In this document: piece after piece, positions 30,072 to 38,499 of the stretch
Position numbering within the stretch: position 1 is the first letter of the stretch
Layout of the letters: the number at the start of each line of letters is the position of its first letter
From: Anaeromassilibacillus sp. An200
Lineage (GTDB): Bacteria > Bacillota > Clostridia > Oscillospirales > Acutalibacteraceae
Assembly (NCBI RefSeq): GCF_002160025.1
Contig: NZ_NFJU01000016.1
Coordinates: forward strand, 1 to 64,000
DNA: 64,000 nt
Direction of reading: 5' to 3'
The notes under the pieces: generated by a model
Databases searched by the model: none
Told to the model about the DNA's origin: nothing
The model's input: only the letters and a program-made list of their open reading frames with translations
Position numbers and translations under genes: made by a program

Positions 30072-30083
30072 GAAAGGGGCTGA

Positions 30084-30722
30084 ATGGCTGTGACGGAGAT
30101 TGTGCTCGCTGTTGTTCTGTTTCTTGGCATGGAAGCTTGTCTGTATCTGTACCTGGACAGCCCGAAACGGGGCAGTCTGTTCTGGAAAGCCTGTGCGACG
30201 CTGATGCCGGTGCTTCTGTGCTTGTCCGGCTCTTTGCGCAGCGGGGGAGAGCACTATCTGCTGTTGGCGGCTCTGTGCGTCTGCCTGATTTCCGATGTCC
30301 TGATTGGGGTCCATTTTGTTTCCGGTGTGCTTTCGTTCCTCACCGCCCATATTCTGCTGATGGTGTATCTTGTGCGCCAGGCGCCGCCTACGCTGTGGAG
30401 CCTTTTGCCCTGGGCGGTGCTGTATGGCTTGCTCTGGCTTTATTATGGAAAGGAAATTCCCACGCTTGGCAAACGCGCTGTGCCAATGTGTCTGTATCCG
30501 GCTTTTCTGTTCGGCATGTTTTCTCTTGCGGTTGCCCTTCCGTTTTTGCGGCCCGGTCCCTCGTCTGTCTGTCTCGCGCTGGGGGCCGCGTGCTTCTGTG
30601 TGTCGGATATGGTGCTGGGAGATGGCGTTGTTCATGAGAAGCAGTCGCGTCTGCGGGATCATGTGATTATGCACCTGTATGAGCCTGCCGTCTTTCTGTT
30701 TGCCCTGAGTACCATCTGGTAA
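30084..30722 (+). CDS. YhhN/lysoplasmalogenase family membrane protein
   Basis: 212 residues, about eight membrane helices. The family marks are KACATLMPVLLCL near the N-terminus, LCVCLISDVLIG with its Asp, and CFCVSDMVLGDGVVHEK. Members include TMEM86 lysoplasmalogenases, which cleave vinyl-ether lipids. Anaerobic Clostridia often have plasmalogens, so this role fits. It is the last gene of the glycosyltransferase operon (12-bp gap). Confidence 0.7.
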   Translation: MAVTEIVLAVVLFLGMEACLYLYLDSPKRGSLFWKACATLMPVLLCLSGSLRSGGEHYLLLAALCVCLISDVLIGVHFVSGVLSFLTAHILLMVYLVRQAPPTLWSLLPWAVLYGLLWLYYGKEIPTLGKRAVPMCLYPAFLFGMFSLAVALPFLRPGPSSVCLALGAACFCVSDMVLGDGVVHEKQSRLRDHVIMHLYEPAVFLFALSTIW

Positions 30723-30823
30723 ACAGTATGCGCTTTATCTATTTTGTTTCAGATCCATTTATCTATAGATTATGATCCATGCGGTGGGATCCCACGATCC
30801 GACGCGCGGACAGGAGGCGTTTC

Positions 30824-32299
30824 ATGAAACTGAAAGATTTGCTGACAAACCTGACGTATACCGCTCACGGCGATCTGGATACGGAGATTTCCGATCTGGT
30901 CTATGATTCGCGCAAGGCCGGGCCGGGTAAGGCTTTTGTCTGCCTGGGCGGCACACGCGCCGACGGGCACAGCTATGCTGCCCAGGCTGTAAAGGCGGGC
31001 TGCTGCGCCGTGATTGCGGAGCGTGAAGTGGAAACGGATGGCGTGCCGCTTGTTCTGGTGGAAAAGACCCGTCCGGCTCTCGCGGAGATGAGCGCCGCCC
31101 TGTTTGGCCGCCCTGCTGAGCATATGCGCGTGGTGGGGATCACCGGTACCAAGGGGAAAACCACGACAGCCCATATGGTGCGCGCCATTTTGGAGGAAGC
31201 GGGAATTGCCACGGGCATGATCGGCACGGTGGGTATTGAGATTGGAAAAGAACACATCCACACGGTAAACACCACACCGGAATCCTATGAGATCCAGCGG
31301 GCGCTGCGTCAGATGATTGACGCGGGCTGCACAGCTGCTGTTTTGGAGGCCTCCTCGATCGGCCTGCGTGATCACCGTCTCGATTCGCTGCCCTTTTTTG
31401 CTGGTGTGTTCACGAATTTTTCGGAGGATCATATCGGCGGGGAGGAGCACAAGGACATGGAGGAATACCTCGCTTGCAAGAGCATGCTCTTCACCCGTTG
31501 CGAAACGGGCGTTGTCAACCTTGACGATCCCGCCTGGGAGGGCGTGACACAGGGGCACACCTGCCGTCTCCAGACCTTCGGTTTTTCCCGGCAGGCGGAG
31601 CTTTACGCGGAAAACGAACATCTTGTCACACGTCCGGGATTCCTTGGCGTCGGGTTCACGATGAAGGGCCGGCGCGATCTGGATGTGGAGGTAGACATTC
31701 CAGGCCATTTCAACGTCTATAACGCACTGGCAGCGGCGGCTGTCTGTACGCTTTTTGATGTGCCGGATGAGGCGATCCGGCGCGGATTGGCGCGCGTCAA
31801 GGTCAAGGGGCGCGTGGAGCCTGTTCCGGTGCCGGGGAACTATACGCTGCTGATCGACTATGCACACAACGCTGTGAGCATGGAGAGCATTCTGACGACG
31901 CTGCGGGAATACCACCCGCACCGCCTGATCTGTCTGTTCGGTGCGGGCGGCAACCGGCCGCGTGCCCGGCGCTATGAGATGGGAGAGGCCAGCGGGCGGC
32001 TGGCGGATCTCTCCGTGGTGACGGAGGACAATTCCCGTTTTGAGGATGTGATGGACATCATTGCGGATATCCGCACAGGACTCGACAAAACAGACGGAGA
32101 ATATATCGTGATCCCCAACCGGACGGACGCAATCCGCTGGTGCATTGAGAATGCGCAGGAGGGAGATATTGTGGTGCTGGCGGGCAAGGGTCATGAGGAT
32201 TATCAGGAGATCCGGGGCGAGCGCCATCACTACGATGAGCGCGAAGTGATTGCCGCGATTCTGGCTGGCGGGGAAAAGGGGGAAGCAGCATGCAAATGA
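30824..32299 (+). CDS. murE: UDP-MurNAc-tripeptide synthetase
   Basis: 491 residues. ATG 30824 follows ACAGGAGGCG. The Mur ligase core is intact: ATP loop GITGTKGKTTTAH, VNTTPES, EASSIGLRDHR, NPG-like DYAHN and C-terminal GKGHEDYQ. It adds the third amino acid to UDP-MurNAc-dipeptide. The position of the usual DNPR motif reads DNSR (TEDNSRFED). The Arg that contacts meso-diaminopimelate is kept but Pro is lost. The 3' end overlaps murF by 10 bp, so the two last cytoplasmic ligases are coupled away from the dcw cluster. Confidence 0.9.
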   Translation: MKLKDLLTNLTYTAHGDLDTEISDLVYDSRKAGPGKAFVCLGGTRADGHSYAAQAVKAGCCAVIAEREVETDGVPLVLVEKTRPALAEMSAALFGRPAEHMRVVGITGTKGKTTTAHMVRAILEEAGIATGMIGTVGIEIGKEHIHTVNTTPESYEIQRALRQMIDAGCTAAVLEASSIGLRDHRLDSLPFFAGVFTNFSEDHIGGEEHKDMEEYLACKSMLFTRCETGVVNLDDPAWEGVTQGHTCRLQTFGFSRQAELYAENEHLVTRPGFLGVGFTMKGRRDLDVEVDIPGHFNVYNALAAAAVCTLFDVPDEAIRRGLARVKVKGRVEPVPVPGNYTLLIDYAHNAVSMESILTTLREYHPHRLICLFGAGGNRPRARRYEMGEASGRLADLSVVTEDNSRFEDVMDIIADIRTGLDKTDGEYIVIPNRTDAIRWCIENAQEGDIVVLAGKGHEDYQEIRGERHHYDEREVIAAILAGGEKGEAACK

Positions 32300-33651
32300 C
32301 AGCGCTGGAAATTGCCGAGGCCTGCGGGGGGCGAATCCTTTGCGGCGATCCGCAGACTATGATTACCTCCGTGAGTACGGACAGCAGAAAGATTTCACCC
32401 GGAGCCCTGTTTGTGCCGATCCGGGGAGAGAGAACGGATGCGCACGCCTACATTTCCGCGACATTCGCGGCGGGAGCCGCCGCAACGCTGACGCAGAACG
32501 ACACGGAAAAACAGGATAATCACGTGTGGATTGCCGTGCCGGACACGGTGGAGGCTTTGCGCCGGATTGCGGCGGCTTACCGCTCCCGCTTTACACTGCC
32601 CGTGATCGGCATTACAGGCAGTGTGGGTAAAACCACCACAAAAGAAATGGTGGCTCTTGCCCTTTCCTCCCGTTGGAACACCATGAAAACCGAGGGAAAT
32701 CAGAACAGCCAGGTCGGCCTTCCCCTTACCATGTTTCGCCTGCTTCCTGAGCATGAGGTGGCAGTGATTGAGATGGGTATGAGCGATTTCGGGGAAATGG
32801 CACGTCTGGCACAGGTTGCGCGCCCGCAGTATGCGGTGATGACGAACATCGGTGTGTCCCACATCCAGCAGCTTGGCTCGCAGGAAAATATTCTTTCGGA
32901 AAAGCTGCATATTACGGACGCCTTTTTACCTGGCTCAATTCTGTTTCTCAACGGTGACGACCCGCATCTGGCCGGGCTGCGCCATCGGATGCCGGCGGTG
33001 CGGAAGGTCTGGTTCGGTATGGCTCCATGGTGTGATTACCGTCCGGAGCAGATCGAGCGCCAGGGCGATGGGACAAAGTTTACAGCCCACTCTCCATGGG
33101 GCAGCGTAACCGTGGAGCTTCCGGTTCCCGGCGCGCACAACGTGCGCAACGCGCTGGCTGCGCTGGCTGTCACGAAGGAGCTGGGCGGCGATTTGCAGGA
33201 GGCGGCGGATGCTCTGGCCGGATACGCCCCGCTGGCGATGCGCCAGCAGATCCACCGCACCGCACATGGCCTGACGGTGATCGACGATTCGTATAATGCC
33301 AGCCCGGACGCCATCTACAGCAGCTTAGAGGTGCTCGGCGGCATCCCGGGACGCCATGTGGCGGTTCTGGCGGATATGCTGGAGCTGGGCGCGATCGAGA
33401 AAAAAGCGCATGAGGAGGTAGGTCTCTGCGCGGCGCGCGGCGGTGTCAGCCTTCTGGTGACGGTTGGCGAGCGGGCCAGATGGATCGCGGCGGGAGCGCG
33501 GTCGTATGCCGCGCCTCCGGCCTGCCACAGCTTCCGCACCAATGAGGAAGCCCTTGCTTTCCTGCGCGCCCATCTGCAGCCCGGGGATGTGGTTCTTGTC
33601 AAAGGATCGCGCGGCATGCATACCGATGAGATCGTAAAGGGTTTGCTGTAA
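32290..33651 (+). CDS. murF: UDP-MurNAc-tripeptide D-Ala-D-Ala ligase
   Basis: 453 residues. ATG 32290 lies inside the end of murE. ATP loop GITGSVGKTTTKEM, TEGNQNSQVGLPLTM, EMGMSDFGEMARLA, FLNGDDPHL and DDSYNASPDAI are MurF hallmarks. It adds D-Ala-D-Ala to complete the pentapeptide precursor used by MraY at the far end of this window. Confidence 0.92.
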   Translation: MQMTALEIAEACGGRILCGDPQTMITSVSTDSRKISPGALFVPIRGERTDAHAYISATFAAGAAATLTQNDTEKQDNHVWIAVPDTVEALRRIAAAYRSRFTLPVIGITGSVGKTTTKEMVALALSSRWNTMKTEGNQNSQVGLPLTMFRLLPEHEVAVIEMGMSDFGEMARLAQVARPQYAVMTNIGVSHIQQLGSQENILSEKLHITDAFLPGSILFLNGDDPHLAGLRHRMPAVRKVWFGMAPWCDYRPEQIERQGDGTKFTAHSPWGSVTVELPVPGAHNVRNALAALAVTKELGGDLQEAADALAGYAPLAMRQQIHRTAHGLTVIDDSYNASPDAIYSSLEVLGGIPGRHVAVLADMLELGAIEKKAHEEVGLCAARGGVSLLVTVGERARWIAAGARSYAAPPACHSFRTNEEALAFLRAHLQPGDVVLVKGSRGMHTDEIVKGLL

Positions 33652-33692
33652 GTTCGAAATAGTGTCATAAGAATTGAAATCCAGATGAAAAT

Positions 33693-33740
33693 CCGGTGTT
33701 TCGAAGAGCAAATCAGGCTCGAAGAAACACCGGTCTTTTT
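33693..33740 (+). terminator. murEF terminator
   Basis: CCGGTGTTTC...GAAACACCGG with an internal loop and inner GAGC/GCTC, then TCTTTTTTTC. The rest of the 312-bp gap (33652-33963) holds the WalR-like sites and promoter of the next gene. Confidence 0.8.
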
Positions 33741-33827
33741 TTCTTGCGCTTCTTTTCTGTGAAAAAAGCAAAAATATTTGTCTAAATTATGAATTTTTAC
33801 GTCTTTCCGCTTTTTAGGGGTTGAAGT

Positions 33828-33875
33828 TGTAACCAAGCTGTGCTAAACTGTAACCAGTTTGTTACTAATTGTAAT
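33828..33875 (+). promoter_or_regulatory. WalR-like binding sites
   Basis: TGTAAC-CAGTT-TGTTAC at 33849-33865 fits the known WalR (YycF) box TGTWAH-N5-TGTWAH exactly. A further TGTAAT follows at 33870. A half box TGTAAC lies at 33828, 21 bp (two helical turns) upstream. The downstream gene is an NlpC/P60 wall hydrolase, the classic class of WalR target. Confidence 0.65.
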
Positions 33876-33963
33876 CTTTTTGCGAGATTTCTCCGCGAAG
33901 AATGGGTATGCGGATAATAATAAGATAGAAAAGGATCTACATAGCACAGGAGGCTGAAAACGG

Positions 33964-35538
33964 ATGAAAAGAAAGCAATGGATTTCGTTTGTGATGATGC
34001 TGGCTCTGGTAGCCATGATGATAGTAGGAAAGCTTCCCACCCCGCAGGTTTCGGCGGCGGGAACGGGCGTCGGTCTGGCGGAGCATGCGCTTGCCGCGTA
34101 TTCGAATGGATGGCTCTACCGCTACGGCGCGAGCGGCCAGACCTCGGGCGGCCGGGTGTACAGCGACTGCTCCGGTCTGATTTATTCCTACAGCGGCACG
34201 GCCAGAAGCAGCGGCATGCAGATCAGCAGCGCGGCGGAATCCGGCTCCTTCTCTTCGCTGCCCCGCATCCATGGGCTGGGGCTGTGGCAGCCGGGTCACG
34301 TTGGCGTGTATGTTGGCGGCGGCATGGCGGTTGACTGCCGGGATACGAGCAGCAACACGGTCTATGAAGCCGCAAGCGCTCACGGCTGGCAGAAATGGTA
34401 TAAGGTTCCCGGTGTTTCCTATCCGACAACCGGTTGGGTGACCTTCAACGGCGCGGATTATTATTATGAAAACGGACAGTATGTGGTGAGCTGCACCAAA
34501 GAGATTGACGGTGTTTCCTATACCTTTGACGCAAGCGGCCGCATTGCGGGCAGCGCTCCGGAAAATGCTGTGCAGGCCCCGCAGGTGGAAGCTCCCGTTC
34601 AGCAGCCTTCCTCGGGCAACAGCTATACGGCGCCGTCCACCAGCACCGGCTCGTCCAATTCCGGCGGCTCCACACAGACCGAGACGGTAACGTATGTGGA
34701 TCTGGGACTGGACAGCAAGGGCGCGGCTGTAACCCGCCTGCAAACCCGTCTGAGCGAGCTGGACTATTACTATGAGATGATCAACGACTACTATGACCAG
34801 ATGGTCAAGGATGCCGTTTCCCTGTATCAGAAGGCCGCGGGCCTGGAAGTGACCGGTATCGCGGATGTGGCGACGCAGGAGAGTCTGTTCTCCTCCAGCG
34901 CTCCGCTGAACGAGGAGCCCGGCACCGTGTATCCCGGTTACCACAGCAGCATCATTCGTCAGCTTCAGGAACGCCTGATCGAGCTGGGCTATATGGAGGG
35001 TGAAACGTCCTTCTTCTACGGCGATACCACCAAGGAAGCGGTTCTGGCTTACCAGACGGCTGCCGGGATGGAGCCGGATGGAATCCTGACGATGGATGAG
35101 CAGAATGTCATCTTCTCCGATGATGCCATCCCCGCTCCGAAGGCCGAAGAGCCCGAGGAGACGGAGGAAGAGCCTGTGGAGGATACAGCGGCTTCCGAGA
35201 GTGAAGACAAGGTTGCCGCAGCTGCCGCCACGACCGATGACGGCGAAAACACTGCCGCCCGCTCCGCTTCTTCCGACGATCCGGCAGAAGCAGCCGCCGC
35301 CAAGGTGGTGGGGAGTGTTTCCTCTGCCGCAGAGGTGACGAACGGTATTTTCGTGCAGACGGTTCATGCTGCCACGAAGGATCAGCAGGCCGGGCAGACG
35401 GATGACATCGGAAACGGTGTGATTGCCTTTGCGGTTGTGCTGTTCGGTGCATTGCTGACCACGACGCTCTTTATTGTTCGCAAGAGAAGAATTACCATCA
35501 GGGACTTCGCGGTCGCGCTGATTCGGAAATTCTTCTGA
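33964..35538 (+). CDS. NlpC/P60 cell-wall hydrolase, C-terminally membrane anchored
   Basis: 524 residues. Signal peptide 1-32 (cut near VSAA-G). The NlpC/P60-type domain spans about 35-145 with YSDCSGLIYSYSG (Cys nucleophile) and PGHVGVYVGGG (His). A choline-binding-like repeat follows at about 155-195 (WVTFNGADYYYENGQYV...), then a Ser/Thr linker, two peptidoglycan-binding domains (about 240-300 and 315-380), a Glu/Ala-rich linker, and a C-terminal helix (IAFAVVLFGALLTTTLFIV) with a basic cytoplasmic tail. It cleaves stem peptides in the wall. The membrane tether is unusual. Control by WalRK is suggested by the upstream boxes. Confidence 0.85.
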   Translation: MKRKQWISFVMMLALVAMMIVGKLPTPQVSAAGTGVGLAEHALAAYSNGWLYRYGASGQTSGGRVYSDCSGLIYSYSGTARSSGMQISSAAESGSFSSLPRIHGLGLWQPGHVGVYVGGGMAVDCRDTSSNTVYEAASAHGWQKWYKVPGVSYPTTGWVTFNGADYYYENGQYVVSCTKEIDGVSYTFDASGRIAGSAPENAVQAPQVEAPVQQPSSGNSYTAPSTSTGSSNSGGSTQTETVTYVDLGLDSKGAAVTRLQTRLSELDYYYEMINDYYDQMVKDAVSLYQKAAGLEVTGIADVATQESLFSSSAPLNEEPGTVYPGYHSSIIRQLQERLIELGYMEGETSFFYGDTTKEAVLAYQTAAGMEPDGILTMDEQNVIFSDDAIPAPKAEEPEETEEEPVEDTAASESEDKVAAAAATTDDGENTAARSASSDDPAEAAAAKVVGSVSSAAEVTNGIFVQTVHAATKDQQAGQTDDIGNGVIAFAVVLFGALLTTTLFIVRKRRITIRDFAVALIRKFF

Positions 35539-35555
35539 CTCTCATAGATGAATGG

Positions 35556-35595
35556 GACGTGCTTGCAGGCTTTTCGCCTGCAAGCACGTCCTTTT
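35556..35595. terminator. Strong intrinsic terminator
   Basis: 15-bp perfect arms GACGTGCTTGCAGGC / GCCTGCAAGCACGTC, then CTTTTTG. It lies between the convergent hydrolase and ylbJ genes. Confidence 0.9.
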
Positions 35596-35599
35596 TGTT

Positions 35600-36703
35600 T
35601 CATAATCTTCCATGGGCTTCTTTTTTGCCGCGTCCTGCCCCAAAACGGGGAGAATAGCAGGCCGCCAGAAAAACGGCGCAGCAGACAAGCAGTGCTCCTG
35701 CTGCGATGGGTGAGCCTCCCAAATCGGCGGCAGGCTGGGAAGAGGTGTTGGAAAAAACCTCCTGTGCGGTGATTTCAGGCGGGAAAATGGCATTGAGCAC
35801 AACGGCGAACGGAACAGCCAGAACGGCATGTGCAAGGCGCGCCAGCGCAAAGCGTGGGTAGGAAAGACGGGGTGCGCCGGGCAGAGAGAGGATTTGAAGC
35901 TGGACACTCAGACCGCCCCAGCCAAGTGCGGCGGCAAAGAGCCATAAAGGCGCCCCTTGTGCGGTGAGATCGCGGCAGCCGCCTGTGATCTCCAGAACTG
36001 CGGACAGGCAGGCCAGCATCATTCCCGGGGCAATCAAAATGGAGAGAAACTCCAGAATAACGGCGAACAGGATGACAAAGCAGCACATCGCGGCGAGAGA
36101 ACGGCAGGCGTCAAACGCGGAAGCGACCAAAGCGTCTCCGGCTTTTGCGGGCGCACGGGAGATAGAGCGGGATTGTACCGTGAGAGGGTCATGACCGCGC
36201 AGCAGAACGCCAAGTACAAGACCCGCGGAAAGGCTGGAAGCCAGAAGGATCCCTCCCGCTCTGGGGCTGTGGAGAAAACCGGCTCCCACGGCGCTCAGCA
36301 CAAACGCGGGACCGGCGTTGACGCAGAATAGGGTCATTCGCCGGGCTTGTTTTTCATCGATCTCTCCCGCTTGCAGGAGAGCGGCGGTCCCCCGCGCACC
36401 GACGGGGTAGCCGCCTGCCATTCCCATCAGGATCACGGGAGCACAGCATCCGGGCAGGCGAAACAGGAAGCGCATGGGTCCTTCCAGCAGCTTCCCCAGC
36501 AGGGCAGCCGCACCGGAGCGGACCAGAAAGACGCTGAGCACCAGGAAAGGGAACAGCGAAGGAACCAGAACGGACAGACAGACGTTCAGCCCACGAGCCG
36601 CACCGCGCGCCGCTGTGTCCGGAAAAAGTGAGAGGGCCAGTCCCGCCCCCAGCGAGATCAGAAGCAGGATGGTGCAGCGCAGCAGCTCCGTCTTTTTTTT
36701 CAT
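35600..36703 (-). CDS. ylbJ: YlbJ, sporulation integral membrane protein
   Basis: 367 residues. ATG 36703 behind AAAGAGGAGG. The longer upstream frame is not coding. About eight membrane helices. GMAGGYPVGARGTAALLQAGEI and FCVNAGPAFVLSAVG are typical of YlbJ / nucleoside-recognition (Gate) proteins. Needed for sporulation in Bacillus, acting from the mother cell. Nearby yqfC and yqfD are sigma-E-type sporulation genes, transcribed divergently. Confidence 0.85.
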   Translation of the reverse strand: MKKKTELLRCTILLLISLGAGLALSLFPDTAARGAARGLNVCLSVLVPSLFPFLVLSVFLVRSGAAALLGKLLEGPMRFLFRLPGCCAPVILMGMAGGYPVGARGTAALLQAGEIDEKQARRMTLFCVNAGPAFVLSAVGAGFLHSPRAGGILLASSLSAGLVLGVLLRGHDPLTVQSRSISRAPAKAGDALVASAFDACRSLAAMCCFVILFAVILEFLSILIAPGMMLACLSAVLEITGGCRDLTAQGAPLWLFAAALGWGGLSVQLQILSLPGAPRLSYPRFALARLAHAVLAVPFAVVLNAIFPPEITAQEVFSNTSSQPAADLGGSPIAAGALLVCCAVFLAACYSPRFGAGRGKKEAHGRL

Positions 36704-36841
36704 AGATTTTCCTCCTCTTTGAAATAGCCGTTTACCGGATCCTATGCGGACAGGGCGGCATACATGACAAGCACGGTGCATAGGAATGAGGCAGCGGCCC
36801 GCCATGGGCGGCGGATACGGCATAAAGGAGGCGGAAACGCT

Positions 36842-37105
36842 TTGGGGGAACAGAGCGGCGCACAAAAGGGAGGGCTGACGCTGCTGCACCGTGCGGTCAG
36901 CGGCCCGCATATTGAGCTTCTGGGCAACCGGGAAGCGGTGGTGGAGGGCTGCCAGGGAATTCTGGAATACGATGACGGTGTGGTTCGCGTGCGGGCCGGA
37001 AGGCTTGTGGTGCGCTTTACGGGGCGAGGCCTGAAAATCCGCTGTATGACGGCGGATTCCCTGGTGGTGGAAGGCTTTTTGCTGGGAATGGAATTTATGA
37101 TATAA
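36842..37105 (+). CDS. yqfC: YqfC, sporulation protein
   Basis: 87 residues from TTG 36842, with AAAGGAGGCGG 7 bp upstream. The core PHIELLGNREAVVEGCQGILEYDDGVVRVRAGRLVVRFTGRGLKI matches YqfC, a small YabP-like sporulation protein. The gap to yqfD is 12 bp, the same order as in Bacillus (yqfC-yqfD-phoH). Confidence 0.85.
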   Translation: MGEQSGAQKGGLTLLHRAVSGPHIELLGNREAVVEGCQGILEYDDGVVRVRAGRLVVRFTGRGLKIRCMTADSLVVEGFLLGMEFMI

Positions 37106-37117
37106 GGGGGCGCCGGT

Positions 37118-38293
37118 ATGCTCGTACAGTTCACGCGCTGGTTTTGGGGATCGGTGCGGTTTCGGATCGAGGGTTCGGCGGAGCGTTTTTTCAATCATTG
37201 CGCACGGTGTGGGATTGTTCTGTGGGGAATGCAGGCAGGAGAAACGCCGGGTGCGTGGATTCGCGCGGGGCAGTATTCCCAGCTCCTGGGGTGTGCCCGC
37301 AGCGCGCATTGCCGCCTTCGGGTAGAGGAGAAAAGAGGGCTTCCTTTCCGCACCTACTGGCTCCGCCGGAGAAAAGGGCTTGTGACAGGAGCTGTACTGG
37401 GCGCGGTGATTTTGACGATCCTCTCGCAGCAGGTCTGGTGTGTGCAGGCGCAGGGGCTGGAAAGCATCACACAGGAGGAATTGCAGGCGGCCTGCCGGGA
37501 GATTGGGCTTGTACCGGGTGCGTGGCGCAGCAGTGTGGATCCCTTGCAGGCGGAGCAGCAGCTGATGCTCCGTTTTCCGCATGTGACCTGGCTGACGGTG
37601 AATACACAGGGCAGCGCGGTCTATATCGAGCTTTCTGAAGGCGTGGAGAAACCGGACATGGACACCTGGAAGCAGCCCGGCAACGTAAAAGCTGCCGCAT
37701 CGGGCCAAATCGTGCGCCTGGAGGTGTATGCCGGAACGCCCGTGGTCAATGTGGGAGACGCGGTGACGGCAGATCAGCTTCTGATCAGCGGGGTGATGGA
37801 GGATCCCTATGGAAACGTCTCCCTGCGGCACGCTTCGGGCCGTGTGATCGCTTCCACCGTTCGGGAGTTTTCCGCACAGATCCCGATGACGGAGACGATT
37901 GAGGAACCGTCGGGACAGATAATCAGCAGAAGAAGCGCATCCTTTTTCGATTTGCGGCTGCCCCTGACGCTCACAGAGGAACCGGGCGAGGGCTGGGAAA
38001 AGGAATCGGTGAGGACCGTGCTTCGCGCCAACGGTGTGGAGCTTCCTGTTTCGTGGCTGGAGGAAACCTGGAGGGAGGTGTCTGTCCGGGAACGGCTGCT
38101 TACGCCGGAGGAAGCCCTGGAGGCAGCGCGGGCCGAGGTGGAGAGACAGAAAAGCGCTCTGAAGGGTCTCACGGTTCTCAACGGAAAGGAGAGCATTTCA
38201 CAGGAAAACGGCGTGCTGTATTATACGCTTCATGCCCAGTGTGAGGAAGATATTGCGGTGGAGACGGAAATCCTTGTAAATTCACCAAATTGA
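37118..38293 (+). CDS. yqfD: YqfD, sporulation protein
   Basis: 391 residues. A cytoplasmic N-terminus (about 1-85) is followed by one membrane helix (about 88-107, LVTGAVLGAVILTILSQQVW) and a large extracytoplasmic part with FtsQ/POTRA-like beginnings (GLESITQEELQAACREIGLVPGAW), typical of YqfD. It is made in the mother cell during sporulation. Start ATG 37118 behind AAGGGGGCG. Confidence 0.85.
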   Translation: MLVQFTRWFWGSVRFRIEGSAERFFNHCARCGIVLWGMQAGETPGAWIRAGQYSQLLGCARSAHCRLRVEEKRGLPFRTYWLRRRKGLVTGAVLGAVILTILSQQVWCVQAQGLESITQEELQAACREIGLVPGAWRSSVDPLQAEQQLMLRFPHVTWLTVNTQGSAVYIELSEGVEKPDMDTWKQPGNVKAAASGQIVRLEVYAGTPVVNVGDAVTADQLLISGVMEDPYGNVSLRHASGRVIASTVREFSAQIPMTETIEEPSGQIISRRSASFFDLRLPLTLTEEPGEGWEKESVRTVLRANGVELPVSWLEETWREVSVRERLLTPEEALEAARAEVERQKSALKGLTVLNGKESISQENGVLYYTLHAQCEEDIAVETEILVNSPN

Positions 38294-38330
38294 AGGCGTG
38301 TATTTCATCACTTTTTTAACGGGAAAGCAG

Positions 38331-38359
38331 ATGACGGAAGGAAGAAAATGTGCTATAAT
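38331..38359 (+). promoter_or_regulatory. Promoter of phoH-ybeY operon
   Basis: ATGACG (38331-38336), 17-bp spacer, TATAAT (38354-38359). The -35 box is weak. The leader to phoH is about 130 nt and AT-rich. Confidence 0.5.
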
Positions 38360-38499
38360 CATTACGAACAAATTGAATAATAATTTATTAAATTTATGTG
38401 AACACTATACAATAATTCCTGCGTCCTGATTTGCCTAAAAAACAGAAACGGCACGGACGGATGTTTGGATAGATTGTCAGGATCTATGGGAGCGATGGA

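Noticed and set aside
33937-35367. 476-codon minus-strand open frame
   Set aside because: Antisense to the NlpC/P60 gene. Gly/Arg-rich and without recognisable features.
36704-37831. Long upstream extension of the ylbJ frame on the minus strand
   Set aside because: It crosses the divergent yqfC/yqfD genes. A strong ribosome-binding site supports the start at 36703.
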